From contig CM030716.1 in the NCBI GenBank assembly GCA_017979445.1, positions 13,925,611 through 13,989,610 on the forward strand: a stretch of 64,000 nucleotides of DNA. The letters run 5' to 3'. This document shows, piece after piece, positions 1 to 9,859 of this stretch; position 1 is the first letter of the stretch, and each line of letters opens with the position of its first letter. Position numbers and translations under genes: made by a program. The notes beneath the pieces were generated by a model. That model did not search any database. It had not been told where the DNA came from and worked only from the letters and a program-made list of their open reading frames with translations. The stretch is from Akebia trifoliata. Its lineage: Eukaryota > Streptophyta > Magnoliopsida > Ranunculales > Lardizabalaceae.

Positions 1-1262
1 ATCAGGCCATACCTGTTAGCTTCTATGGGTTAAGTCAACCGAAAAAACCCAATTTAAAAAAAAAAAAAAAAAAAGACCAATTGATCCGCCCGATTTAATC
101 AGTTCGATTGATGACTTGGCCGAGTTTGTCAAAGGACTGGCAAATTTTTGGGTGATTTGTCACATACCCCTGCACAATTTGATGAATATTTGAGATGCCC
201 CATGTGTTTTAAAATTGATGACATGTCCCTTGACCTTATGTCTTTTCTTACAAATAAATGAAAAATGATCAAATTTAGTAAGATTTTAATTGTTTGATCC
301 ACATGATGTATAGGCGAGATTTAAAATAAATAAAATAAAAATTGTTGGCCTAATCCATGCTTTGAAAATCAATGGCCAATAAACTCCTAAATTTCAATTT
401 CAAATCCAATAGGAAATTTTTCTTCCAGTCTTTTTTTTTTTTTTTTTTATAATTATTTTTAAATCTTATAATGTACATCATGTGACATTGGACTTGTTTG
501 TGAAGTTGAAGTTTCCTAATTTTAGAAGGAAAAAAAATATATTTAGTTAATATTTTATTTTTTATTCCAATCGGTTAGACCGATTGGATCACTTTGGACC
601 AACCAAGTCAGTCATACAGGTCAATGATCTGTCTGATTTTTAAAATATTGATCTAAAGATTCCATTGTTAAAGCACGAAATCTAATATGGCCAATCTACT
701 TGCACCCACCATTTTTGCTCAGTGTACCTATTTATTCTTTGTACCATCTTAAAATGAGTCGTGCCGGGGTGACACAAGATTTACTGTGATTCTCACAAGT
801 CTGACGTGGACATGCATACATAACCGTAGATGGTTTTTACTTGTATCACGAGAAAACACATCTATGATTATGTGCACATCCCACATCAAACTTGTGAGAA
901 TCGCAGTAAATACTTTTTGTCATTTCAACATTTTCCTCTTCAAATTTCAAAACTCTTTATATCCGGTTGTTATTATAATATTATCATTTCCCAAGCCACA
1001 TATTAAATAAATAACTGGATTGGACCCTACTGAGTTTGTGTAAAGTATTTCAATAACTTTCTATCAAACAAAAGACTTTCATTTTTAAACGACACCCACA
1101 ACCTTGAAGTTATTTTGCAACATGTCAAACCACTGAGTTATGAATTTAAAATAATCATTTTTAATTTACGGCCATCAAAAAAGTTCAACTCACCTACAAA
1201 AAAGTAAATAAATTTCAAACATCACAAAAGAAATGAGCGATGATCAATATTGAAGTAGTAAT
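1..1262. other. AT-rich intergenic DNA, no gene seen
   Basis: No coding region can be supported here. The 74-codon frame at 786-1010 has no recognisable domain. About 150-330 resembles one end of the foldback repeat family described at 4767-5516: both carry a short phrase on acatgaaccccT-type and gacatgcccc-type motifs followed by a stretch about continuing to an AT-rich core. Poly-A and poly-T tracts lie near 56-75 and 430-450. Confidence 0.6.
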
Positions 1263-2200
1263 GAGAGCAACTCCAATCGGTCTCTATCTTTATATTTAGA
1301 GATAGAGACCTCCGAAGCTAATTCCAATTGGTTTCTATATCTCTAATAAGTCCTTTATTTCACTATTCATATTTCTATATTTTGGAGACGAAACAAAATT
1401 TTAGAGATAGTCTCTCTTTCACTATTCATCATATGTAAATATCAAATGTGTCCTCATTTTTTTTACATAAATGTCATTCTTAACTTTTACTTTTTAATAA
1501 AATATGTTTTAAATATAATTTTTATCCTTACTTATTTTTAATTATTATTATTAAATATTTTAAATTCTTTTTATTAAATATTTATAAAATCCTAAATTCA
1601 ATCAATAGAAATCTAAACAAATAAAAACTTTAATTTCTATTAAAATTAATTTTTAATTACTTTCAATGATTGATTTTTTTTTAAAATAATTAAATTGAGG
1701 TGTAACAAGTAAAGTTGGGTTGCCAATAACAATCTTATTATATTTTAATTATGAGAATAATGAATACATGAATAGTGATTTAGAGGGGGGGGATTGGAGT
1801 TCAACTTCGTTCGGAAGAGAACACTTTCTCTAAAATCAGAGAAGATGTCAATATAAAGACAAAAAGTAAAGATTTGCACTAGAGTTGTTCTAAGGGATGT
1901 TATAAGAAAATGACCATAAGAGTCTCAACAAACGTAAATCAACTTGTCCTTTCGTTAAAACTCCTCAAATTTTGGTTTTGTGGAGGAGTTTAGGGTTTTT
2001 CATTTGATAAGAAAAGATAGTGTATGTGGAGAGCAATACGTTAGGGTTAACAAGTAAAGTTGGGTAACCAATAACAATCTTATTATATTTTAATTATGAG
2101 GGGGGGAGTTCAACTTCATTCGGAAGAGAACATATTCTCTAAAATCAGAGATGTCAATATAAAGATAAAAAGTAAAGATTTGCACTGGAGTTGCTCTAAG
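1263..2200. mobile_element. MITE-like element with GAGCAACTCCAAT-type inverted ends
   Basis: The left end (1263-1278) reads GAGAGCAACTCCAATC, and the right end (2181-2200) contains the complement, ACTGGAGTTGCTCTAAG. The interior is very AT-rich and has no coding potential. The same right end also occurs one repeat unit earlier, at 1875-1894 (ACTAGAGTTGTTCTAAG), because the right part lies in a tandem duplication. I could not define a target-site duplication, so the superfamily is open; short terminal motifs of this type are common in plant MITEs. Confidence 0.5.
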
Positions 2201-2354
2201 AGATGTTATAAGAAAATGATCATAAGAGTCTCAACAAACGTAAATCAACTTGTCCTTTCGTTAAAACTCCTCAAATTTTGGTTTAGTGGAGGAGTTTAGG
2301 GTTTTTCATTTGATAAGAAAAGATAGTGTATGTGGAGAGCAATACGTTAGGGTC
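1704..2354. repeat. Direct tandem duplication, about 345-bp unit
   Basis: The segment beginning AACAAGTAAAGTTGGGT at 1704 starts again at 2049. Both units run through the same landmarks: a G-run followed by TTCAACTTC, then TTGCACT.GAGTTG, then GTGGAGGAGTTTAGGG and GAGCAATACGTTAGGGT. The second unit is about 40 bp shorter, mainly around the G-run. Divergence between the units is low, so the duplication is much younger than the element it lies in. Confidence 0.85.
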
Positions 2355-2865
2355 AATTTGGTCTATGACAATTTTTAAAAATTGGCTATTTAAGGTGGTG
2401 CAATGAGAAAAAGTGGTAGGTGTAATGAAAATTTTTTATCTAATATAGCCAAATTCTGAGTCGACAATTAATTGCCTGGGTTCAATTTGATTAAGGGCAA
2501 ATCTATTTACACCTACTATTTGTGCTAATTGCACCCACATAAAACACATTTTTGGGAGGGATACATAGAAAAAGTGGGTGCATTGAGCATAATTCTTTGT
2601 CTTCCACATTTGTAGGCCAAGGGGCAAAATTTGTGCTAAGAGAGAGAGAGAAAGAAAGGGTTGATTCAGGCATAGCATCCAGATTTTATGCGCCAAGGTG
2701 GATGGTTGGAAGATAGTAGGTTGATTTGGTGTTGGCAACTCGAGAGACTAATTTGAAAGTACCAAAAGACAAAACAATGGAAAGGTCTTCAGATGGGTGC
2801 AAATAAAATGGCTCTTTGATTAATTGGGATAATTTAAAAAAGAAAAAAAAAAGGGAATACCTATT
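2355..2865. other. Intergenic DNA, no gene seen
   Basis: No supported coding region. The minus-strand frames here (60-100 codons) are low-complexity and resemble no family I know. A phrase on TTGCACCCAC recurs at about 700, 2530 and 2950, which suggests a dispersed repeat. Confidence 0.5.
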
Positions 2866-3750
2866 TGCATACACCGAAATGACTCAATACATATACTTAA
2901 GTGACTTTTGTATATTAAAAAGTAAATTATCATTTCACTCTTTTCATTTTGACTAATTGCACCCACCACCACCTATTAAACAAAAATCTAAAACCCAATT
3001 CCTCCTTCCTTCCTTCCTTATCCTCTGTTTTTTTTTTTTTTATACTTCTTCTTCATATTCATTTCCTTTTGAACTTGTGAGAGGTTGAATCAATGGAAAC
3101 TGGGTTTTAAATTTCTTTTTCTTTTAGATAATCTTTTTTTTTTTTTAATTTATTTTACATTTTTCTATTCAATCATCAAAGAAGATAGAATCACTGTTAA
3201 AAACTTCAAAACGATGATTTTAAATTGAAGAATAAAAAGATTTTTTGATAGTTTTGTTCGATAGGTTTAGATCGAACTCATTTTAGTACATTCGATAGAT
3301 ATATTGAATATTACCAAACAGATTCGATAGGTATCAATCGATCAAAATTTTTTTTTATCAAACATCATAAAATTGATTCGGTAAATACCCATTGATCTTA
3401 CAAAATAGATTTGATACGTACTTATCGAACAAAACTTTCTCATGTAAATGACTTCAACTCGATTAGAAGTATTAGGGTAAGAAAAATAAGTAAGATTAAA
3501 GTTTAAAATTCTTATTGAAATCTTTCCAGATGCGAAGAAGAAGAAGGAAAAGAAAAAATGAGAGAGAGAGAGAGAGAGGAAAATGGATCGATATCTTTTG
3601 TGTGAGTGAAAAAAGTAATTTCAATTAAAGTACATTTTATCAAGTGTGTGTAAATAGCTATTTAAAAAAGAAAAAAAAATAGTTATTTTAAAGTTAAGAT
3701 GAATGTCACAAGAAAACAAGTGAAATGAGTCATTTTGATGTGTGTCTGGC
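2866..3750. mobile_element. Foldback element with long degenerate inverted ends
   Basis: The left arm (about 2866-2930) contains ACACCGAAATGACTCA. The complement of the right arm (about 3690-3750) reads ACACATCAAAATGACTCA, and the similarity continues inward into AT-rich sequence. The interior holds degenerate repeats of a phrase on TTCGATAGGTATCGATC (3240-3430) and a GA microsatellite (3560-3578). This looks like a non-autonomous DNA transposon with long inverted repeats, perhaps Mutator-like. No target-site duplication was found. Confidence 0.4.
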
Positions 3751-4201
3751 CCCATAAAATAAAATAAAAAAAAAACAAAAAAACATACCAAAACAAAAAC
3801 TCAAAACTGATGATTCATTGGGAGTTAGTGAGTTTACTATCACATCAAAATTCTGACGTTTCCAAATTGACACGTATCAGTTCATCAAACCCCCTCTAAT
3901 CTTGTATAATTTTGGTGGAGTTTGGATTTAAGTCGACCTAACTTGCACGCTAGCTCAGAAAATCAGATGTCCTACGTTTCACTAAATCCGTAAACATAAG
4001 ATTTTCATAAATTGACTTGTAAAGACTAGAGAACTTGAAATCAACCGTTTGAAATGACCAGTTTCCGAGGTTTAATTAGATTGTGTAATCACATCGATAC
4101 TTCTCTATATGATAGTGACACGTGGTAATATTTGGTCACTAATTCAAATTCCAAACAAGAGAATATGTGGGCCCAAGCTTTAGCTATTAGGTGAATCATA
4201 T
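3751..4201. other. Intergenic DNA, nothing recognised
   Basis: No coding, RNA or transposon signature can be supported. Isolated CACGTGG-like motifs occur here and in the following interval (for example near 4118 and 4656), but without an adjacent gene they cannot be called regulatory. Confidence 0.4.
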
Positions 4202-4490
4202 GGCATTCAATGGATTGGATCAGACCAGAATCCGCTCCATTTAAATCTAATTAGTTCGGGTCTAGATGTTGGATTTACATTCCTATAAATATCCAATTTA
4301 ATAACCTATCGAGCTGGTTGTACGAAGTTTGTTTATATTCAGAACTTTACCATTAGATCAAATAAAACCCACTCTAATTATGGTCCGATCCAATTCTTCT
4401 TGGATCGATTCATTATCTGATCCAATCAATCTTGAATTGGTCTCTACTTGACTCGACCCGATCCGACCTGGATCCTATCCATTGACATCC
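4202..4490. mobile_element. Short MITE with TCAATGGATnGGATC inverted ends
   Basis: The left end, GGCATTCAATGGATTGGATC, pairs with the right end, whose complement is GGATGTCAATGGATAGGATC. The ends are about 20 bp with few mismatches, and the element is about 290 bp with no ORF. Ends on a ATGTCAATGG theme are common in plant hAT-type MITEs. I could not see a clear 8-bp target duplication, so that assignment is inference. Confidence 0.5.
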
Positions 4491-4766
4491 CAAAAGTAGA
4501 ATTGAACCACAAAACTGGAGTCGCTCCATGAATTTTAACTCTTTAAGATTTTCAGAATATTTCTTGGATTCCCATTTGGTGGCTTTTGACCGTTGAACAG
4601 AAAGCTGCTTAGTAGATAATTGGCTGACAAGTTTTGGGATTTGACCGATTGTGCCACGTGGTCAAGATGAAAACCGCAAATACTTTGAATAAAACGTGAC
4701 GTGCGACATAGGGATGAATACACGCGCAAAGTCACCAGAGCTAACCCATTTTGCTCCGTATTTTAT
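4491..4766. other. Intergenic DNA, no gene seen
   Basis: The only frame (66 codons, minus strand, 4535-4735) has no recognisable domain. Nothing else can be supported. Confidence 0.4.
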
Positions 4767-5516
4767 GGTGATTTAGACATGAACCCCTCTACATTTTGAT
4801 AAATACTAGAGATAACTCCTGTATTTTCAAACTGATGACATGCCCCTTAACTTGGGTTTTGACAATAAAACTATCGTAAAATGACCTAAATACCCTTATT
4901 TTTAACCTCAAATCAAAACCCCATTGATTTTCTCTAGAAATTCTATCATCTTCAAATTGTTAATCTCTGACGATTAATTATTTTTCTTAAACCTCATCTT
5001 CAATGTATTGAAACAAAAAAAATATTCTCTAATTTTTCTATTAATTTTTTTTTATTATCATTTTTCTCAAAAATTCTAATCTTATTTTTTGAGATTTGAA
5101 AATTGAAGAAGTTAGAATCTTAAGGTTTGGAATGAAAGTAAAATCTCGAAGTTATTAATAGTTTCTAAAGTAGATTATATTTGGTCAAATCCACTTTCGT
5201 CCGTAATCTATCTTTAATGTCTTGTATAGATTTTTATTAATCTACCAAAATTTCATAGGTCTTCTATTTTTCAAAAATCTTATCTTGTTCTTGAAGTTTG
5301 AAGTTGAAAAAGATGGAATCTTAATCTTGAAGAAAAAAATTAAAATATTTAACTTAAATTAAATTTTAAAGACGACTGATTTTAAGAAAAAAAAATAATT
5401 AAAAATATTTAAGTCATTTATGTTAATCTTTAAAAACAGACCAAAATCAAAGTCAAAAAAGGTATGTCATAAGTTTGAAAAAATAATATTCATCTTGCGC
5501 TGTATGTCTAATTCAC
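4767..5516. mobile_element. Foldback element, long terminal inverted repeats
   Basis: The left arm starts near 4767 with GTGATTTAGACATG and runs through TTTTCAAACTGATGACATG to TTGGGTTTTGAC. The complement of the right arm ends at about 5516 and carries GTGAATTAGACATAC, then TTTTTTCAAACTTATGACAT, then a TTGACTTTGATTTTGG run. The arms therefore pair over roughly 100 bp. No coding capacity is present. A diverged relative lies at 8690-9110 and a single arm at about 150-330. The long arms suggest a Mutator-type MITE, but no 9-bp target duplication was verified. Confidence 0.6.
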
Positions 5517-5800
5517 ACCCTCTTTTTTGGTGGGTTAAGAATTAAGATTATTTATAAAATTACAAATATACCCTTCAGAAGAAGTGGTCGGTCCAACCAA
5601 CAAAGGCCTTTGTGGAGTGTGAGAGAAGTTAGATGACCACAAATTTAGCTCGGCATAGTCAAAAGTCAACCTGATACGTCAATCAAATTCACAACCGGAT
5701 TACCTATGAGTGTTTCGTTCGAAAACAACATTTTTTCTACTTTTTATTGTAAAATAAATCAAAGGACCCACGAAAACCTGCTTCAAAGTCGAACACGTGG
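5517..5800. other. Intergenic DNA, nothing recognised
   Basis: No ORF or repeat structure of note. Confidence 0.4.
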
Positions 5801-6375
5801 ATATAAAAGGAATTTGTGTGAAACATCAAAATATATAAGAGTGGAATAAAATTTGTCCACTGATATTGATTTGCTGAAATCAATTGTCCCAATTTCGAGT
5901 ATACCTTATAGATTTCAAATCATTAAAATATATTAAATTCTCTATCATTCAAATAGATCAGGTTGAGAAGATCTAAAAAAATTGGACTAGACAACCATTA
6001 TCGTAATGGATTATGATGTCGATGATCAATATTAATCTCGTAACTGATCCTGAGAATGTAAATAAATAAATTGTACCGAATATAAGGAATTTGAGTGAAA
6101 TTTCAAAATACATAAGAGTGGACTAAAGTTTGTCCACATATATTGATTAGCTTATATCGAATTGGAACCGAAATCAATTGTCCCAATTTTGGGTATACCT
6201 TTTATATATATATTTAAAATCAATTAAATATATTAATTTCTCTATCATTCAATTCGAACCGGTTCAGAAGATCTGAAAAATTGGACAACATACTAAGGGG
6301 TTGCTTAACCATTATTTTAATGGATTAGAATGCATATAATCAATATCAATCTCGTAACTAATTCTAATTGAGAAT
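5801..6375. repeat. Direct tandem duplication, about 280-bp unit
   Basis: Unit 1 starts at 5801 (ATATAAAAGGAATTTG) and unit 2 at 6080 (ATATAAGGAATTTG). Both then run through ATAAGAGTGGA.TAAA.TTTGTCCAC, AATTGTCCCAATTT, TCTATCATTCAA, GAAGATCTRAAAAATTGGAC and ATCTCGTAACT in the same order. The units are clearly diverged, with several small indels, so this is an old duplication. Its origin is unknown. Confidence 0.85.
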
Positions 6376-7053
6376 TTAAAATAAAATAAATAATAAATAA
6401 TAAAAAAAAAAAAAAACAAAAAAATTGTTAAAAATAAATACATGAGATTTGATGGAAGGAATAAAATGTATCAAACTTGGATATCCTCTCTCTTTCTCTC
6501 TGAAAGTCATAAAGGAGGAACAATCCTAGATGGGTCCGTTGTCATTTTCCAAGTCTTTCGATCTTTCTCTTTATATATCTATTTTTTTATATATCAAAAT
6601 TATAAGGGAAGAATAATAACAAACCACCGTTTCTCTCAACCTCCTCCCTTTTTCTCAAATAAAATCCAAGAAAAAGGGAAGATTAATTTAGCTATCATTG
6701 TTGACTGAGGACTTAGATCAACCTACCAACCAACTCAAACAAAGAATTAAGATGTTACATATGTTATTCCATTCTTTGTAATTATTATGATCTACAGAGA
6801 ACATTGATCCACTCAAGATACATAAAAAAGTAGAGGAGACAAATTGTCTTTCTTCTATCTACTTTGAAAATTGACAATAAAGGAAACAAAAAAATTCTAA
6901 TTGTCAACAAGAAGAACAAACAACAGAGGTTTTTCTTTCGATTTTCATTTTAAGGCATTTTTAATTTTGGGATTGCAAAGTCTACATTGGATCTATTCCA
7001 CTTTCGATTGAGTCATGGATATTTTAGAAACATTTCTTCTTAGAACTGTTTGG
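6376..7053. other. AT-rich intergenic DNA, no gene seen
   Basis: The 88-codon frame at 6442-6708 has no recognisable domain and a composition like its surroundings. Pyrimidine-rich CTCTCTCT stretches near 6486-6500 are low complexity and not a promoter call. Confidence 0.4.
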
Positions 7054-7072
7054 TTATATATATATATATATA

Positions 7073-7130
<58 letters not shown>
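7054..7130. repeat. (TA)n microsatellite followed by T-tract
   Basis: About 60 bp of nearly pure TA dinucleotides, interrupted once by TCTA, followed by a run of T. Confidence 0.95.
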
Positions 7131-7131
<1 letters not shown>

Positions 7132-8185
7132 ACTAAGGATTAATTTATACCAGAATAATTTTTAAATCGATTCCACTCTGAATGATTTTCAAACAACCCT
7201 TAACAATAATAAAATTGATTAAACCCACTTACAAGAGGAACCACGATGGTGAATATTTGCAATATCTTGCAATAGTTTTGAATTAATTGATATTAAAACT
7301 TTTGAATATTTCATCAGATGTTTCATGTAGTTGGTGAATGCTCATATCCCAACCTAAGTTAAAAATATGCCTTCACTTACATAATCAAGTTGATTCAACA
7401 TCATAATTAACAACCAAATTTTTTAACATTAAAAGTATTACTCTCACCAATTGAATACATGACGACTCATTCGATATTTTGAAAATTTCAATCAAGTTTT
7501 ATGATAAATAATTGGCAAAGTCAATCAAGTTTATATATTTTATGTAAAATAATTAAATTATTTTAATATTTAAATGTTTGTTATCTATAAAAAAAAAATA
7601 ATATTTTGTGACTGACCATCTACTAATTCATTTTATTATAATATAAATATTCATTAGTCAATAATTTGAAATCAATTTTAATGGTTTAACTCGTCCAACA
7701 TGATAAAGCTCGAACCTGTGTGTACTCGGTATGTGCAAGACAAGACGAGCCGAGACGAGATTTTGGATTTTAAAATCAAGATCATTGGTCAACGAACAGT
7801 TGGTCTAAACATTCCTGGACCAATAGTCTAAGTTGAATATTTAATTAAAATTCAACACTTCAAGGAGATTTTTTTAATTTAAAAAATAAACGGTTTTTAT
7901 TTTATTTGTCTCCGGCGTTATAACGAAATGATAAACTAAACAAACAAATAATTAAATAATAAATAATTAAATAATACTAAACGCGTGGAATTTGTTGTTT
8001 TTGACGTCTTACCAGTTACCACAAGCCCAATGCTACAATGTAAAGTAAAACTTAAGTCTCTGCATGTGATCCACGTGTCCACTAGAGCTGATGTTTAATA
8101 GTTATACTTGTATGTTATTGGACACAAAACGGTTCAACGATTAATGTGTGCAGTGTGCACTAGAAATGCGTTAAGATTACAACAC
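7131..8185. other. AT-rich intergenic DNA, nothing recognised
   Basis: No ORF of interest, no inverted repeat and no LTR signature was found. A GAGCCGAGACGAGA phrase near 7748 resembles low-copy spacer repeats but has no partner in the window. Confidence 0.4.
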
Positions 8186-8540
8186 CATTAGCTTGTTAGG
8201 AAAGCTTTTGGAGGTTCTAAAGGGAGTTAAACAATTTTGAAAATAGAAAATTTCATAATAAACTGATTTTTTGTGAGGATAATCTCTATGGTGAAGAAAT
8301 CATTATCATCAAAAATCAACTCATTCTGAAACTTTAACCCTTGTTTACAAGTTGAAGAATTGTAGTCCGTTTGATTTTTATAAATCACTTTTTATCATGT
8401 TGGAAGTTTTGGAATGGATTGATTTTTGGTAGGGTAGATCTCCACATCATAGAGATCTTCCTCACAAAAAATCAGCCAATTCTAAAACCTCTAACTCATA
8501 CCTTGAAAAAATATTTGGCTCCCTTTAGGGCTTTAGAACA
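8186..8540. mobile_element. Two diverged MITE copies of the 34851 family, side by side
   Basis: Two adjacent segments (about 8186-8350 and 8355-8540) each contain a left half with TGATTTTTTGTGAGGAT-like or TTTTGGAATGGATTGATTTT sequence and a right half with TCACAAAAAATCAG-like and CTAACTCATACCTTGAAAAA sequence. This matches the order of landmarks in the much better preserved hairpin MITE at 34851-35045. The copies are old and the arms pair imperfectly. No coding content. Confidence 0.55.
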
Positions 8541-8689
8541 CCGCCCATCTTATCACTATACCCCAAACTTATAATATGACTACACACCATCTTATTTTAA
8601 AATATTTTTGTTATTAAACCACATCATTTTGGTTGCAAAATCCCTCTAGGTTTCGATGAAAATGGAGATATTTTTAGACCGTTGAAATA

Positions 8690-9110
8690 GTCCAATTGAC
8701 TTCAATCTTTAATGAGAGATTAATTGATAATGATTTAGATGCCCTCACTTTTAACCTCTGTAAAAAGCCTTGGACTTTTCTCCATAGATATCTTCAACTT
8801 TGAAGGTATTTGCCATTTTCTTCAATACAAAAATTATATTTTATCTAGTATTTCAAGTAAGAGGGAGCAAGCCGAGGATCTCCAATGGTCTCGAGAATGA
8901 ATAATCAAGGGTTTTTGCCAAGGGATTAAAGACAATATGTCAAAAAAAATATCAAAAGTATTTTATCATAAAGAGGAAGTGAGGTTGTTTTAATCATTTT
9001 ATGTTAATTTCTCATGCAAGATTGAAGTCAAGTGGCTATGCCATCAATTTCAAAATAGAAGGCACTATTTATAATTTTTAACAAAACTTGAACATATTTC
9101 AAAACTATCC
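8690..9110. mobile_element. Diverged foldback element related to 4767-5516
   Basis: The left arm CCAATTGACTTCAATCTT (about 8691) pairs with the right arm, whose complement reads CCACTTGACTTCAATCTT (about 9020). The pairing continues inward through TAATGAGAGATTAA / CATGAGAAATTAA. Landmarks such as CCTCACTTTTAACCTC occur in the same order as in the 4767 element. Confidence 0.5.
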
Positions 9111-9859
9111 TTTAAGGGTGTGTCTGATTACCCAAGGAACATGGATTGATTTCTAAGGAAAATCGTATTTTTCATTGTTTGATTGAGATGTTTTAATGAA
9201 AAATTGAAATCCATCCTCATCTAAATATTTAAAAATTGTGAATTTCATTTTCTGGAGATAGGTGAGAAAATGAAAGTCACCTCCATTTCACCCCCAACAA
9301 AACCCTAGTTTTTCATTTTCTTCATTTTCCACACCACCACCAACATGTTTGTTGTCGTCACCATCAACTATTGATGATTGTACAAATTGATGATATTTAT
9401 CCTTAATTTATTATAATTAGTTAATGCTAATTTAATTAATTAAACCTAATTAGTTGAATTTTCATTTTTGTAAGCGTTGGAGCTTCAAAGTGGGAGAAAA
9501 GACTGAAGATGAAATTCAGGTAAAAAAAACCTTGTAAAAGGGTTGAGGAGCAATTATGAAACAAGCTAAAGGAAGGGCTAAAGAAGAAAAAAGTAAAAGA
9601 ATTCTAAAAAGAGAAAATCTTTATACATGTTCTTATGTAAAAACACCGAAGCTTCTACTTTTATTTTATCTTATGCTAAAAGATTTTATACATCTTTCAC
9701 ATATATTTTATTTTTATTTCTTTCTCTATTTTCTTCAAATACTAATTTCTCTCACTTTTCATATCTCTTTCTCATTCTTATCCATTCTCCCAATTTTATA
9801 TTTATTCTTTAAGCACATCTTATTTTTCTTCTTCTTCTTCTCCAATCTCTTTCTTCAGT
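9111..9859. other. Intergenic DNA, no gene supported
   Basis: A plus-strand frame of 118 codons (9556-9912) begins with a Lys/Arg-rich stretch, then becomes a Phe/Leu/Ser-rich run translated from a T-rich tract. It overlaps the start of the LTR at 9860 and has no domain, so it is not called as a gene. Confidence 0.45.
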
